Shown piece after piece: positions 29,017 through 38,685 of a stretch of DNA of 64,000 bases (its first letter is position 1; every line of letters starts with the position of its first letter). This DNA is from an uncultured Pseudoalteromonas sp. GTDB lineage: Bacteria; Pseudomonadota; Gammaproteobacteria; Enterobacterales; Alteromonadaceae. Below the pieces are notes generated by a model, which was not told the DNA's origin, ran no database searches, and worked only from the letters and a program-made list of their open reading frames with translations. The translations under genes and the position numbers were made by a program. Location: positions 61,921 to 125,920 of the forward strand of contig CANLRB010000013.1 in the NCBI GenBank assembly GCA_947493455.1, in the 5' to 3' direction.

Positions 29017-32000
29017 TTATGCAGCTGTAGCCAAATCTTCTGAGTCGTAGTTTTCTGCCTGCGGCATCTCTTTTAGCATCAGACTTAAAATAACGGGGAC
29101 CAACACAAGCGTGAATATGGTTGAGACCACCAGTCCGCCGACGACAACGGCACCGAGCCCGCGATACAGTTCGCTGCCAGCGCCCGGCATGAGGACAAGT
29201 GGTAACATGCCACCAACCGATGTTAGCGTTGACATCATAATCGGGCGTACTCGGCTTTCAACCGATGCTTTGATTGCCAGCTGTGCGGATAGCCCTCGTT
29301 TAGACAGGTTATTGAGTGCTTGGTGCACAATTAGAATCGCATTGTTAACCACAACTCCTGCAAGAATAACAAAGCCGAGTAAGGTGAGTACGTCCAAGTT
29401 TTGAATCGGTGTATAGCGGTCGAAAACACTTGCCCAGTGAACTGCAGACAAGCCGATAAAGCCACCGAGCGTTGCCAGAGGCACAGTAACTAGGATCACG
29501 AGAGGGTACTTCCAGCTTTGGAATAAAATAACCATCACTAAGTAAACGACAAACATCGCTAAGAAAAGGCTTGAACTTAGTGTGCCAAACACACTGCCAT
29601 CACCGAGTAACGCTTGTTTCAAATCGCCTAACTTACCGGCACTACCAGCAAGGTTCACTTCAACGTACGGTGAAATGGCATTTGCTTGGCGAAGTTCATT
29701 GACCATACCATTAACGCTGGCAATAGCCATTTCAAGCGGCATACCCGCAGGCGGGGTAAATTGCAGTGTGACAGCTCGTTGACGTGCAACGTGTTTTATT
29801 TGGTCAACATTTTGCGTTCGCTCTATCAAGGCGAGTGATTGTAAATCAACCACTTGGCTTGTTGGCGTCGCGATTGGCGTTTGCAGCAGATCATCAATCG
29901 GAAATTGCCCTTGCTGCGCTTGGCTAACGATTTTTAAATCTTTTAGTTCGCCATCTACTGCAAAACTATTCATCATGATTATACCATCACCATTTGCTTG
30001 TACTGCAAGACCGACATCACGGCGGCTCATATCAAGCTCAGCAAGACGCTCGTCTAGGGGCGTGATAGAAAGCTCAGGCGTTGGCAATAAGAAGTTTGCA
30101 GGCTCAGGGATCGTAGCATAAGGTCCAAACTCACCAATAAGTCGATAGAGTAGCGAAGTTGCACCGAGTGTGATTTGTTCAAGATCATCGCCCACTAAAT
30201 CAATTTGAATCGCAGAGCCGGTGGTGCCACCCGTATTAAAAAGTGGAAATTGAAATGCGAACCCGATCACATCCGGTGCATTCATACCCATTAATGTTTG
30301 GTTAAGAAAATCAACAGCATCAACCGTTTTTTCCGCTTCTTTTGGGATCATGCCATGCAGTACTTGCCCATCCATCGCGACCAAAAAGTAGTGATCAATT
30401 TCAGGTGCACTAATGTGACTGCCATCCATTAGTTGAATTTCAGGAATTGATTGATTTAAGTCGGGCTCGCTTCCGCGAATAAGTGTTTCGGCTTGAAACT
30501 TATCACCTGTTACTTCCCACGCAGGACGTAAACGCTGTTCAATACGATCGCCAATCTCTGAGATCTGATTTAGGTTATACCCTGGTGGCGGCACCATAAA
30601 ACCAAATGCAAAATTTCGATTTCCTTTTGGCAGGTAATCAAGCGGTGGAATTAAAATTGCGATACCGACAAATGTCACTATGGTAAAGCTACCGATAAGT
30701 GCCCATTTACGTTTAGTTGTTGCACTTAAATACAAAAACAATTGACCAATTTTACTTGGCACTGACGCCGCTTTATCTTCTAAACGTTTTAATGTTGTCG
30801 ATTTAATATCTACTTTCTTCGATTGAGCACGGCTACGCAGGAAGTAAGCACCGGCTACAGGGATAACCAATACTGATACCACAAAACTGATAAATACAGC
30901 CGCCATAATGGCTAATGAGATGTCTCTAAATAACTGACCGGCACTATCACTGATAGTCAAAATAGGCACAAAAACAACAAGTGTCGTCATCGTTGATGCA
31001 AAGACTGCGCTGGCAACTTCTTGGGTGCCATCAACGCTTGCTTTAAGCGGCTTTTTACCCATTTCGAGGTGTCTAAATATATTTTCGATAACAACAATGG
31101 CGTTATCAACCACCATGCCTACAGCGAAAGCCATGCCCGCAAGTGAGACAATGTTTATTGAGCGACCGAGCGACACTAGCACCACAATTGACGCAATAAC
31201 TGAAATTGGAATCGCGATTGCGATAACGCCAATAGTGCGCAGTGAACGCAAAAATAGGAGCAGTGTGATGACAGCTAAAAAACCACCCACGAGAATATTA
31301 CTTTGTACTAAATCAATTGCATTTTCTACATATGACGATGAATCCCATGTCATTACCAGCTCAAAGGTGCCGTCAATTTTGAGTTTATTTGCATGTTGTT
31401 CGAGCATGCCACCGGGTTCATTTAGGCGAGTCATTTCTGCTTTTAGCGCACCCATGGTCTCCAATAAGTTTGCGCCTCGCGCCAATTGAAAGTTAAAAAA
31501 TGGCATTTTAACGCCGCGTGCGCGTACCCAGTCAGTCATATCTTTATAGCTTACGACAACTTCTGCGACATCTTTCAAATAAACAGTACCGGCAGTATCG
31601 CGGCGTAATACCGTATTGGCAACGCGGGCTTCGTCGCTAAAGCGACCAATTGCGCGCACGCGAATGTCGTTTTTACCATCGCTTAAACGACCACCTGAAA
31701 AATTGCTGTTAGTAAGCTGAATAGCATCGACAAGTTGGCTATAAGTGATGCCAAAATTAGCTAGCTTAATTGGGTCAAGCCTAATTTGCAGTTCTTGTTC
31801 ACGAGCGCCCAAAATGCCAACTTTCGAAATTCCTGGAATATTTTCTAACCGCGGGCGCAGGCGACGTTCCATAAAGTCATATAATGTTGTGTTATCAAAA
31901 CTAGGGTCTGTTGCAGCTAAGCCAACCCACGCAATATAGTCGACCGACATTGGGTCGACGCCTTCGACGGTTGGCTCTGAAACACCATTTGGGTACGCTG

Positions 32001-32346
32001 GCACTTCATTAAGCTTTTGTACAACTTCGGCTTGCGCCTGCTTAATATCGGTTCCGTTGGCAAATTCAAGACGCAGTTGAGCTGCCGATGTTTGGCTAAT
32101 ACTTGTGATACCAACAAGTCCGTTGACATCAGAGAGCACTTTTTCTTGCTCAATGACGATGTCTGACTCGATTTCTTCAGGGCTGGCGTTTTCCCAAAAA
32201 GTCCGTACGCTCACTACCACAGAATCGACTGTGGGGGTCATTTGAACGGGCACTCGTGTAAACGCTAACACACCGGCCAATATGGATAAAATAACCGCAA
32301 CAATAACGCTGATAGGCTGTTTAACGGCCGCTGATATAATATTCAT
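29017..32346 (-). CDS. RND efflux pump, inner-membrane permease (system 1)
   Basis: 1109 residues, the length of an RND transporter with two sets of six membrane helices and two large periplasmic loops. The start NIISAAVKQPISVIVAVILSILAG is TM1. The proton-relay helix reads GMAFAVGMVVDNAIVVIENI, with one Asp. The repeated late half shows TLLGFVILAGVVVNNAILIVHQ. It takes drugs or other compounds out using the proton gradient together with the adaptor 10 bases upstream. It is not of the strict AcrB subtype (VDN, not VDD), and no outer-membrane factor is encoded nearby. Substrate unknown. Confidence 0.92.
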   Translation of the reverse strand: MNIISAAVKQPISVIVAVILSILAGVLAFTRVPVQMTPTVDSVVVSVRTFWENASPEEIESDIVIEQEKVLSDVNGLVGITSISQTSAAQLRLEFANGTDIKQAQAEVVQKLNEVPAYPNGVSEPTVEGVDPMSVDYIAWVGLAATDPSFDNTTLYDFMERRLRPRLENIPGISKVGILGAREQELQIRLDPIKLANFGITYSQLVDAIQLTNSNFSGGRLSDGKNDIRVRAIGRFSDEARVANTVLRRDTAGTVYLKDVAEVVVSYKDMTDWVRARGVKMPFFNFQLARGANLLETMGALKAEMTRLNEPGGMLEQHANKLKIDGTFELVMTWDSSSYVENAIDLVQSNILVGGFLAVITLLLFLRSLRTIGVIAIAIPISVIASIVVLVSLGRSINIVSLAGMAFAVGMVVDNAIVVIENIFRHLEMGKKPLKASVDGTQEVASAVFASTMTTLVVFVPILTISDSAGQLFRDISLAIMAAVFISFVVSVLVIPVAGAYFLRSRAQSKKVDIKSTTLKRLEDKAASVPSKIGQLFLYLSATTKRKWALIGSFTIVTFVGIAILIPPLDYLPKGNRNFAFGFMVPPPGYNLNQISEIGDRIEQRLRPAWEVTGDKFQAETLIRGSEPDLNQSIPEIQLMDGSHISAPEIDHYFLVAMDGQVLHGMIPKEAEKTVDAVDFLNQTLMGMNAPDVIGFAFQFPLFNTGGTTGSAIQIDLVGDDLEQITLGATSLLYRLIGEFGPYATIPEPANFLLPTPELSITPLDERLAELDMSRRDVGLAVQANGDGIIMMNSFAVDGELKDLKIVSQAQQGQFPIDDLLQTPIATPTSQVVDLQSLALIERTQNVDQIKHVARQRAVTLQFTPPAGMPLEMAIASVNGMVNELRQANAISPYVEVNLAGSAGKLGDLKQALLGDGSVFGTLSSSLFLAMFVVYLVMVILFQSWKYPLVILVTVPLATLGGFIGLSAVHWASVFDRYTPIQNLDVLTLLGFVILAGVVVNNAILIVHQALNNLSKRGLSAQLAIKASVESRVRPIMMSTLTSVGGMLPLVLMPGAGSELYRGLGAVVVGGLVVSTIFTLVLVPVILSLMLKEMPQAENYDSEDLATAA

Positions 32347-32356
32347 TTTAAACCTC

Positions 32357-33514
32357 TTACTTCAATGCCGATGACGTTGCCTTGCTCGCCACTTGATTTA
32401 CTGGGGTGTCGGCAACTGCAATCACTGGGCCTGGCATCAACCTTTCATTGCCTTCGGTAATGACTTTATCTCCAGCCGCTAGCTGCGGGGTTGAAATTGC
32501 CACAACGTTTCCTTGGTGAAAAAGTACATTAACAATCACAGGGGCGGCATTTTGCTGATCATTTTGGCTTGTCACTTTATAAACAATGTGATTATTGCCA
32601 CGTTTGACTAAGGCATCTTTGGGCACTGTTAAATGAGTTTGTGATTGGCCTTCTGGTAACCAAGCGCTGACTGACATGCCTGGCATCAAACCTGAAGCGC
32701 TCAATTGACTGATAACTTGGAACGTACGAGCCCGGTTATCAACTGCATTAATTACTTTTACATTTTCACCGGTCAGCAAATGATCACCTACTTGTAAGGC
32801 AATTGAATTAAGTTGTGCCGTTGTTTGAGACGCGAGTCGTTCAGGGACATCTATCCATGCTTCAAGTTTATCTAAAGAGGTCAATGTTAAGGCGATGTCA
32901 CCCACACTCAACCACTGGCCGAGCTCGGCATTTCGTTTGGTGATTTGGCCTGAAAAAGGGGCTCTAATTGCCATTTCTTCAATGCGCAGGGCAATGTCGT
33001 TGAGTTCAGCTTGCAACCCTTGGATTTGCTCTTGTGCAATAATAACCTGCGCTTGTTTTGTGATTGCTAAGGTTTTGCTTTGACGTAAACGTTGCTCTGA
33101 TATCGCGTGTTTAGACGCCGACTGTTGATACGCAGCATAATCATATTCAGCTTGTTCAAATTCGGCTTTGGCAAGTTCAAAGCTCGCTTGTGCGATTGCT
33201 AAATTTGATGTGATGCGCTGCTGCTGTGCTTTTAGTTTGCGATCATCTAACTGGATTAAGAGATCGCCTTTTTTAACGTTATCACCGTCGTTAGCGAGGG
33301 TACTTGTAATAATTCCGGCTTGCGCCGCTGCAATATTTGTTTGCTGATACGCTTTTAGCGTACCTAAAACACGCTTATTGTCTTGCAGCGTTTGTTCACT
33401 CACTTCAGAATAACGCACGACTTGAGCTTGTAAGTTGTTGCTTTGTAATAAAATAGCCATGCTTACAAGGGTTGTAATCATCGCAAGTATCATTGATTTT
33501 GAGAGTTTAAACAT
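32357..33514 (-). CDS. RND periplasmic adaptor (membrane fusion protein, system 1)
   Basis: 385 residues with an N-terminal signal anchor (SMILAMITTLVSMAILLQSN). The lipoyl half-motifs (ITSTLANDGDNVKKGDLLIQLDDRKL and later APFSGQITKRNAELGQWLSVGD) flank an alpha-hairpin, followed by a beta-barrel and a MPGMSVSAWLPEG-type segment. It links the pump to an outer-membrane channel encoded elsewhere. It is the first gene of the operon, and a TetR operator lies 17 bases upstream of its start codon. Confidence 0.92.
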   Translation of the reverse strand: MFKLSKSMILAMITTLVSMAILLQSNNLQAQVVRYSEVSEQTLQDNKRVLGTLKAYQQTNIAAAQAGIITSTLANDGDNVKKGDLLIQLDDRKLKAQQQRITSNLAIAQASFELAKAEFEQAEYDYAAYQQSASKHAISEQRLRQSKTLAITKQAQVIIAQEQIQGLQAELNDIALRIEEMAIRAPFSGQITKRNAELGQWLSVGDIALTLTSLDKLEAWIDVPERLASQTTAQLNSIALQVGDHLLTGENVKVINAVDNRARTFQVISQLSASGLMPGMSVSAWLPEGQSQTHLTVPKDALVKRGNNHIVYKVTSQNDQQNAAPVIVNVLFHQGNVVAISTPQLAAGDKVITEGNERLMPGPVIAVADTPVNQVASKATSSALK

Positions 33515-33530
33515 AGTAAATCCAGTTTAG

Positions 33531-33545
33531 TAGACCAGTCGTCTA
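33531..33545. promoter_or_regulatory. TetR operator 1 (before RND system 1)
   Basis: TAGAC-CAGTC-GTCTA is a palindrome 17 bases before the adaptor start. A TTGACC box lies about 23 bases further upstream on the minus strand, so the operator probably covers the -10 region. Confidence 0.75.
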
Positions 33546-33660
33546 GTGGAGTGTCGGTGAAATAGGGTCAAAAAGCAAGCTGAATTTACGCTGAACAGCA
33601 AAAAATTAAAATAAAATATATTAAGTTATTGATTTTTTATAGTGATGAGGTGAATTTTGA

Positions 33661-33676
33661 TAGACCAGGCGGTCTA
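33661..33676. promoter_or_regulatory. TetR operator 2
   Basis: TAGACC-AGGC-GGTCTA is a perfect 16-base palindrome with the same half-sites as operator 1, lying between the tetR stop and the adaptor promoter. Confidence 0.75.
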
Positions 33677-33686
33677 TCTAAGTTAT

Positions 33687-34271
33687 TTATGGGATAAGAA
33701 TGTGTTCGAAGATGATACTAACAAAGTCATCATAGGGCTTTGTTGAGCGTTCAATCTGCATTTGAATTGAGGCGCCGTGGCTGGCGTTAAAAATAAATGC
33801 GGCAATTTTGTCAGGGTCCAGTGATGGGGAGATTTCATCGCTGTTTTGTGCTTCGCGGATTGTTTGTGCCAACAAGTTATGTGTCATGTCTTGGGCGCAT
33901 TTTAAACCACCGCGCATGGTTTCACTTAACTGCGATTGCTCTAGTGTTAATTTAGGCACCAGGCACTGGCAATCAATGCCTTCTTCCTCATGAAACTGCT
34001 GAATACGTGCGTATAGATTTTTAATACGCTGCAGCGGCGCGTGTTTTCTATCACGCAAAAACTCGCGCATAAAGTCATGGGTTTGGTCTTGTGCACGCTC
34101 AATTACTGCAAGGCCAAAATCTTCTTTTGATTTAAAGTAATGATAGAAAGAGCCTTTTGGCACACCTGCTCGATCGAGTATCTCTTTGAGTCCACAGCCA
34201 TTATAGCTTTTCTCTACAATGAGGTCGTGACCCGCGCTTAGGATCAATTCACGCGTATCTGGTTTATTCAT
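33687..34271 (-). CDS. TetR/AcrR-family repressor of RND system 1
   Basis: 194 residues. The N-terminal HTH spans about residues 10-56 with LKEILDRAGVPKGSFYHYFKSKEDFG, the standard TetR recognition helix. The C-terminal ligand domain contains several Cys residues (CQCLVP, LKCAQD), which could sense electrophiles as NemR does, but this is only a suggestion. It lies upstream of and in the same direction as the pump genes. Three matching palindromes (two between it and the adaptor, one in its own promoter) indicate control of both the pump and itself. Confidence 0.9.
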   Translation of the reverse strand: MNKPDTRELILSAGHDLIVEKSYNGCGLKEILDRAGVPKGSFYHYFKSKEDFGLAVIERAQDQTHDFMREFLRDRKHAPLQRIKNLYARIQQFHEEEGIDCQCLVPKLTLEQSQLSETMRGGLKCAQDMTHNLLAQTIREAQNSDEISPSLDPDKIAAFIFNASHGASIQMQIERSTKPYDDFVSIIFEHILIP

Positions 34272-34306
34272 TGGGTTCTCTTTGTACTACACCTAACCTG
34301 AATTAT

Positions 34307-34320
34307 TAGACCAGTCGTCT
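34307..34320. promoter_or_regulatory. TetR operator 3 (tetR promoter)
   Basis: TAGACCAGTCGTCT repeats operator 1 except for its last base. It lies 36-49 bases before the tetR start codon, fitting autoregulation. Confidence 0.7.
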
Positions 34321-34337
34321 TGAAAGTCAACTTTAAT

Positions 34338-34374
34338 TAAAAATAAGGCCCAGATCGAGACGTTGATTGGGCCT
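34338..34374 (-). terminator. Terminator of the second RND operon
   Basis: AGGCCCA/TGGGCCT stem followed on the minus strand by TATTTTTAA, just past the stop of the second RND pump. Confidence 0.7.
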
Positions 34375-34380
34375 AAATTA

Positions 34381-37300
34381 TTAACTTGCTGGTATTGCTG
34401 ATTGACGACGCAACCGCTTGCGTTCCTTGTGGCGTGCGATTAATAAATAGCTTGTAGGTACAAAGAAAAATGACAGTAAAGTTGTTAATACGGTGCCACC
34501 TGCAATGGCAACGGCAAACGGTGGCCAAAAGCCGCCGCCAGCGAGTATTAATGGCATAAAGCCACCCACAGTAGTGATTGTCGTTGAGCTTATATGACGT
34601 GAGCAGGTCATTACAGCATCGGCTATGGTTTTAACATCTGTATCTGCGTTATTCGCATCAAGCTCCGATAAAATCACAATAGCTGCATTGATGGCCAGTC
34701 CCATTAACCCGAGCAATCCAATTATAACTGTAAAACCAAATGGGTAACTGCCTAAAAATACGCTGAGAATGCCTAGCATAGCCGCTTGCAGTGCGGTGAT
34801 CAGGATCAGCAGTGTTTTACTAAATGAATTAAATGCCATGACTAGTACGGTGATAAGCAGGACCACAATAATACCGACTTGGCCAAGTAATTTGCCGACA
34901 GCTTCATTGCGCTTTTGTGATTCACCCCCTATTTCTAAACGGTACCCGTTAGGTAAGGTGAAGTCTGACTGTTTTAGGGCAATCTCAAATTGAGTTAGCA
35001 CCGTATGAGGTAAAACACCGCTTTGTAGGTATCCTTCAATGACATTCATCCGTTCGCCATCTCGGCGTTGAATCAGGCCAAAGGTTGGTTTTATTTCGCC
35101 AGTGGCAAACGATTCAACCAGCAAAGTTTCTTTGCCTTGAATTTTTGCGCTGTAAAGGTCGGTTAACTCATTGCGATCTTGGTCATTAACACGTACCACA
35201 ACAGGAATGGTTTCTGTTTGTTCTAACACATTTGCCGCTGTGATGCCGCCATATTGCATTTGCAGTTGATTGGCCATATCAGTAAGGCGCAGCCCGCTAT
35301 GACTCAGTACGGTTTCATCGGTATTGAGCCAAAGCTTAAAGGAGCCAGATAAAATAGTCGGGCGAGTGTGAGTGATGTATTCGTTTTGTGCGAGCAAGGT
35401 ACGAATTTCTCGTCCCAGTTGGTCTAGTTTTTCAAGACTTGGGCCGTAGAGGCGCACTTCTATGGGTGCATTAAACGGAGGGCCTTGCTCTAGTTTGCGT
35501 ACAATGGTTTGAGCTTCAGGAAATTGGTTGTCTAAATGCGCTTGTAACGACACAATAAGCTCATTGGCGGTTTCAAAATCATTAACCTTAACCATTGCTT
35601 GCGCGTAGTTTGCTGAACCGCGACCGCCTTGCAGCATATTGTAATAAAATGACGGGAAGTTATTTCCTATCATCCAATCTAGTTTTTCAATCCCTTCAAA
35701 TTGTCTAATTTCCTGGTCCATTTTTTTTACTTGAGTTAGGGTTGTTGCGGTGCTGGCATAAGGAGCAAGACGGACTTCAATATGGAACATATCTCTATCT
35801 GACGGCGGAAAAAACTGTTCAGCCAGTTTGCCGGCGCTGATAAAACCGGCAACGGGTAAAATAAACACGAGCAGTAACGTTGTTTTAGGAAACGACAACG
35901 ATTTATGAAGCGTTTTTTTGAAAACGTCACTCACAGCTGTTGCGCGGATCCCACGATAAATAAAGTGGTTTTTGTTATTCGTTTTAATAAATTGCCCTGC
36001 AAAAACGGCAATTAATGTGTGAGAAATGAGATACGAGCCGATTAAGGCGAAAATAACACTTAAAGCGATCCCACCGACAAATTCACCAGATGGTCCCGGC
36101 ATTAATACAATAGGTGCAAACGCTAAAATAGTGGTTAAGGTAGAGCCAAGCAGTGGGATATAAAAGTGACTGACTGCGTCTTTAACAGCAGCGACCACTG
36201 ACATGCCTTGTTGGCGATTACGTTGCACTGCGTCTGTAATTACGATCGCGTTATCAACCATAATACCAAGGGCGACAACAAGTCCAGTGACAGACATTTG
36301 ATGAATTGGTAAGCCAAACGCTTGCATGCAAATGAGGGTAAATAAAACGGTTAAAGGCAGTGCAAGCCCAACAATTAATGCTGCGCGATATCCTAATGTG
36401 ACAAATAGCACAGATAAAATGAGTATAAAGCCAAGGGTAATATTGCCAACCAATTCGCCAAGACGGGTTTGCGTATAGCCTTGTTGATCAAAAATAGTTT
36501 GCAGTTCAATTGATTGCGGTAATTGGGTGGCAAATTGTTCTAATTGCTGGTTGATATTGAGCGACCATTTATCGACACGTCTATCCGCCAACATGCGAAC
36601 ACCCAAATAAATACCTTGTTGGCCATCAATGAGCGCAATTTCGCGACTCGGCGTTTTAACTGTTCGTGTAATGGTGGCGATGTCTGATAACACCACTTGG
36701 CGGGCTTGCCCAGTTGATTGAATAGGGATTTTCTTTATGCGCTCTAACGTGGTCAGTGCGCCAGCAATTTCGATTTGAATTTGCGCTTGTTGACTGATTA
36801 ATGTGCCTGCTGCAACTTTTGCATCTGCCCCTTGAATTGCGTTGGTAATTTGCATCAGCGAGATATTACGCGCGGCGGCTTTGGCGGTATCGACTTCAAC
36901 CCGAAACTCTTCTTCAGGTGCACCAAATAAATGTATAAGCTCAACGCCAGATACATTTCTTAACTGATTTTGTAATTCCTTTGCATAGCGATTAATGGTG
37001 TTGATTGACGTCAACCCAGATGGCGACTTTAATGCCACAATTCGGGTATATGCGTAACCGCGTTCATCATCAAGCTGCGGCGCTGAAGCGTTTTGCGGCA
37101 ACTGACTTTGCACATCGGCAAGTAAGTCACGCAGTCGTGACCAAACAGGTACCGAATTGGTTACTTCGTCAATGAGCTCGACCTTAATCACAGATATGCC
37201 AGGTTTGGAGACGGCTTCGAGGTGTTTAATTTGCGCTTGTGATTTGAGCTTTTGTTCAATTTTTTCGCTCACTTGGGCTTCAACCCGTTCGGCACTTGCG

Positions 37301-37452
37301 CCAGGTAAAAAGGTAGTAACAATTGCTATTCGGTTAGTAATATGAGGGTCTTCACTGCGTGCTAGACCACTTATTGCAGCGCTACCTGCGACTAACAATA
37401 AGGCAATCAACAGTACTTGAAAGCGGCGATGCGCTAAAAGGTAATCAATCAT
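34381..37452 (-). CDS. RND efflux pump, inner-membrane permease (system 2)
   Basis: 1023 residues. TM1 is in RRFQVLLIALLLVAGSAAISGL, followed by the periplasmic porter loops. The relay helix reads VVALGIMVDNAIVITDAVQRN and the second-half counterpart GLMGLAINAAIVILSELDAN. It belongs to the HAE1-type RND family but lacks the double Asp of AcrB. The ATG overlaps the adaptor stop by one base, so adaptor and pump are coupled. No channel gene is present. Substrate unknown. Confidence 0.9.
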   Translation of the reverse strand: MIDYLLAHRRFQVLLIALLLVAGSAAISGLARSEDPHITNRIAIVTTFLPGASAERVEAQVSEKIEQKLKSQAQIKHLEAVSKPGISVIKVELIDEVTNSVPVWSRLRDLLADVQSQLPQNASAPQLDDERGYAYTRIVALKSPSGLTSINTINRYAKELQNQLRNVSGVELIHLFGAPEEEFRVEVDTAKAAARNISLMQITNAIQGADAKVAAGTLISQQAQIQIEIAGALTTLERIKKIPIQSTGQARQVVLSDIATITRTVKTPSREIALIDGQQGIYLGVRMLADRRVDKWSLNINQQLEQFATQLPQSIELQTIFDQQGYTQTRLGELVGNITLGFILILSVLFVTLGYRAALIVGLALPLTVLFTLICMQAFGLPIHQMSVTGLVVALGIMVDNAIVITDAVQRNRQQGMSVVAAVKDAVSHFYIPLLGSTLTTILAFAPIVLMPGPSGEFVGGIALSVIFALIGSYLISHTLIAVFAGQFIKTNNKNHFIYRGIRATAVSDVFKKTLHKSLSFPKTTLLLVFILPVAGFISAGKLAEQFFPPSDRDMFHIEVRLAPYASTATTLTQVKKMDQEIRQFEGIEKLDWMIGNNFPSFYYNMLQGGRGSANYAQAMVKVNDFETANELIVSLQAHLDNQFPEAQTIVRKLEQGPPFNAPIEVRLYGPSLEKLDQLGREIRTLLAQNEYITHTRPTILSGSFKLWLNTDETVLSHSGLRLTDMANQLQMQYGGITAANVLEQTETIPVVVRVNDQDRNELTDLYSAKIQGKETLLVESFATGEIKPTFGLIQRRDGERMNVIEGYLQSGVLPHTVLTQFEIALKQSDFTLPNGYRLEIGGESQKRNEAVGKLLGQVGIIVVLLITVLVMAFNSFSKTLLILITALQAAMLGILSVFLGSYPFGFTVIIGLLGLMGLAINAAIVILSELDANNADTDVKTIADAVMTCSRHISSTTITTVGGFMPLILAGGGFWPPFAVAIAGGTVLTTLLSFFFVPTSYLLIARHKERKRLRRQSAIPAS

Positions 37453-38510
37453 TACAGAACTCTCGGCGCTACTTGCTGAACAACCTGTACATCAATATGT
37501 GCAGACACTTTATGTAACCCATTCGCCACGATTTGCTGATTGCTTTGTAGTGCACCGGTGACATAGGCGTATTCACCATCACTATAAAGTAAATTGACGG
37601 GCACAGGATCAAGTTGCTGATTGTTAATGCTATAAACTTGCCACGTACCGCGAATACCATTGTTCACCGCGCCAAGTGGTACCCAAAAACCAGTTTCGGC
37701 GATATGGTGTTTGATTTCGAGTTTCGCAATTTGACCTGAATACACGCTCACTGACGGCGGCAGTTGCAAGCGAACATTAAACGTACGTGTCAGGTGGTCT
37801 AATTTGGCACCTTTACTGATGACTGTAGCGCGATGTTTATTGCCATTGATGTGCACGGTCATTTCATTTTTAATATCGTTTTGCAATGAAAGCGGTACAC
37901 CGACGGTGATTTCGCTGTTCGCCTGTTCAATTAACGTAATAATTGGCGTTCCCGCCAAAACAACTTCGCCATTTGATGCGCTTCGGTTTGCTAAAATGCC
38001 GTCAAATGGGGCGATTAATTTTGCTTTTTCAATCTTCAGGGCAATGCCTTTAATATTGGCATCGAGTAATGCGAGTTGGCTTTTAAGAACAAGAATATTG
38101 GTGTTGACTTGGTCGAGTTGGGCTTCGGCAGCGTAGTTGTTTTTATCGAGTTTACTGAGACGCTTTTGCTCAAGCTCCGCGAGCTTTAATTGGGCTGTCG
38201 TTTGTTGTCTATTGGCTGCGAGTTTTTCTTTTTCAATTTCTAATAATTGCGTATCTTGTTTGGCAATTACATCACCCTTTGTAACGATATTACCGTGATC
38301 ACGAAAAATTGCGTCGATGCGGCCTGAAAATTCAAAACTGAGTTTAGCTTCGTGCTTTTTTACCACTTCGCCATGCAATAGACGTTGCTGTGTAAATCCT
38401 TGGCTTTGCACTAACGGGTACGATGCGACCTTGAGTGCGGTGCTTTTTTGCTGCGCCAGGGTAGCAAAACTGAATAAGAAAATAAGAGGGAGCAGGGCGT
38501 AATGTTTCAT
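37452..38510 (-). CDS. RND periplasmic adaptor (system 2)
   Basis: 352 residues with a signal peptide (KHYALLPLIFLFSFATLA). Lipoyl halves are visible in FEFSGRIDAIFRDHGNIVTKGDVIAKQD and in LIAPFDGILANRSASNGEVVLAGTPI, around a coiled-coil hairpin (about 90-160). A beta-barrel and membrane-proximal domain follow. It pairs with the pump encoded directly downstream. A divergent tetR gene and two palindromes lie upstream. Confidence 0.9.
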   Translation of the reverse strand: MKHYALLPLIFLFSFATLAQQKSTALKVASYPLVQSQGFTQQRLLHGEVVKKHEAKLSFEFSGRIDAIFRDHGNIVTKGDVIAKQDTQLLEIEKEKLAANRQQTTAQLKLAELEQKRLSKLDKNNYAAEAQLDQVNTNILVLKSQLALLDANIKGIALKIEKAKLIAPFDGILANRSASNGEVVLAGTPIITLIEQANSEITVGVPLSLQNDIKNEMTVHINGNKHRATVISKGAKLDHLTRTFNVRLQLPPSVSVYSGQIAKLEIKHHIAETGFWVPLGAVNNGIRGTWQVYSINNQQLDPVPVNLLYSDGEYAYVTGALQSNQQIVANGLHKVSAHIDVQVVQQVAPRVL

Positions 38511-38616
38511 AGTTGGTTCCTAACATTTATTGAAACAGTGACAACAATTCAAATACAATGACGCTATATGTGAAACTAACGTTAACTACTTGCTGATTAC
38601 CAATTAAGGTGTAAAG

Positions 38617-38632
38617 TAGACTAATGAGTCTA
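38617..38632. promoter_or_regulatory. TetR operator A (RND system 2)
   Basis: TAGACT-AATG-AGTCTA is a perfect 16-base palindrome in the divergent region between the system 2 adaptor and its tetR. Confidence 0.75.
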
Positions 38633-38651
38633 GTTTCAAGAATAATAGATT

Positions 38652-38672
38652 CAAACTAGACTGTCTAGTTTG
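38652..38672. promoter_or_regulatory. TetR operator B (RND system 2)
   Basis: A perfect 21-base palindrome: half-site CAAACTAGAC and its exact inverse around a single central T. It ends 13 bases before the tetR start codon. Confidence 0.8.
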
Positions 38673-38685
38673 ATTTGAGCAGCAA

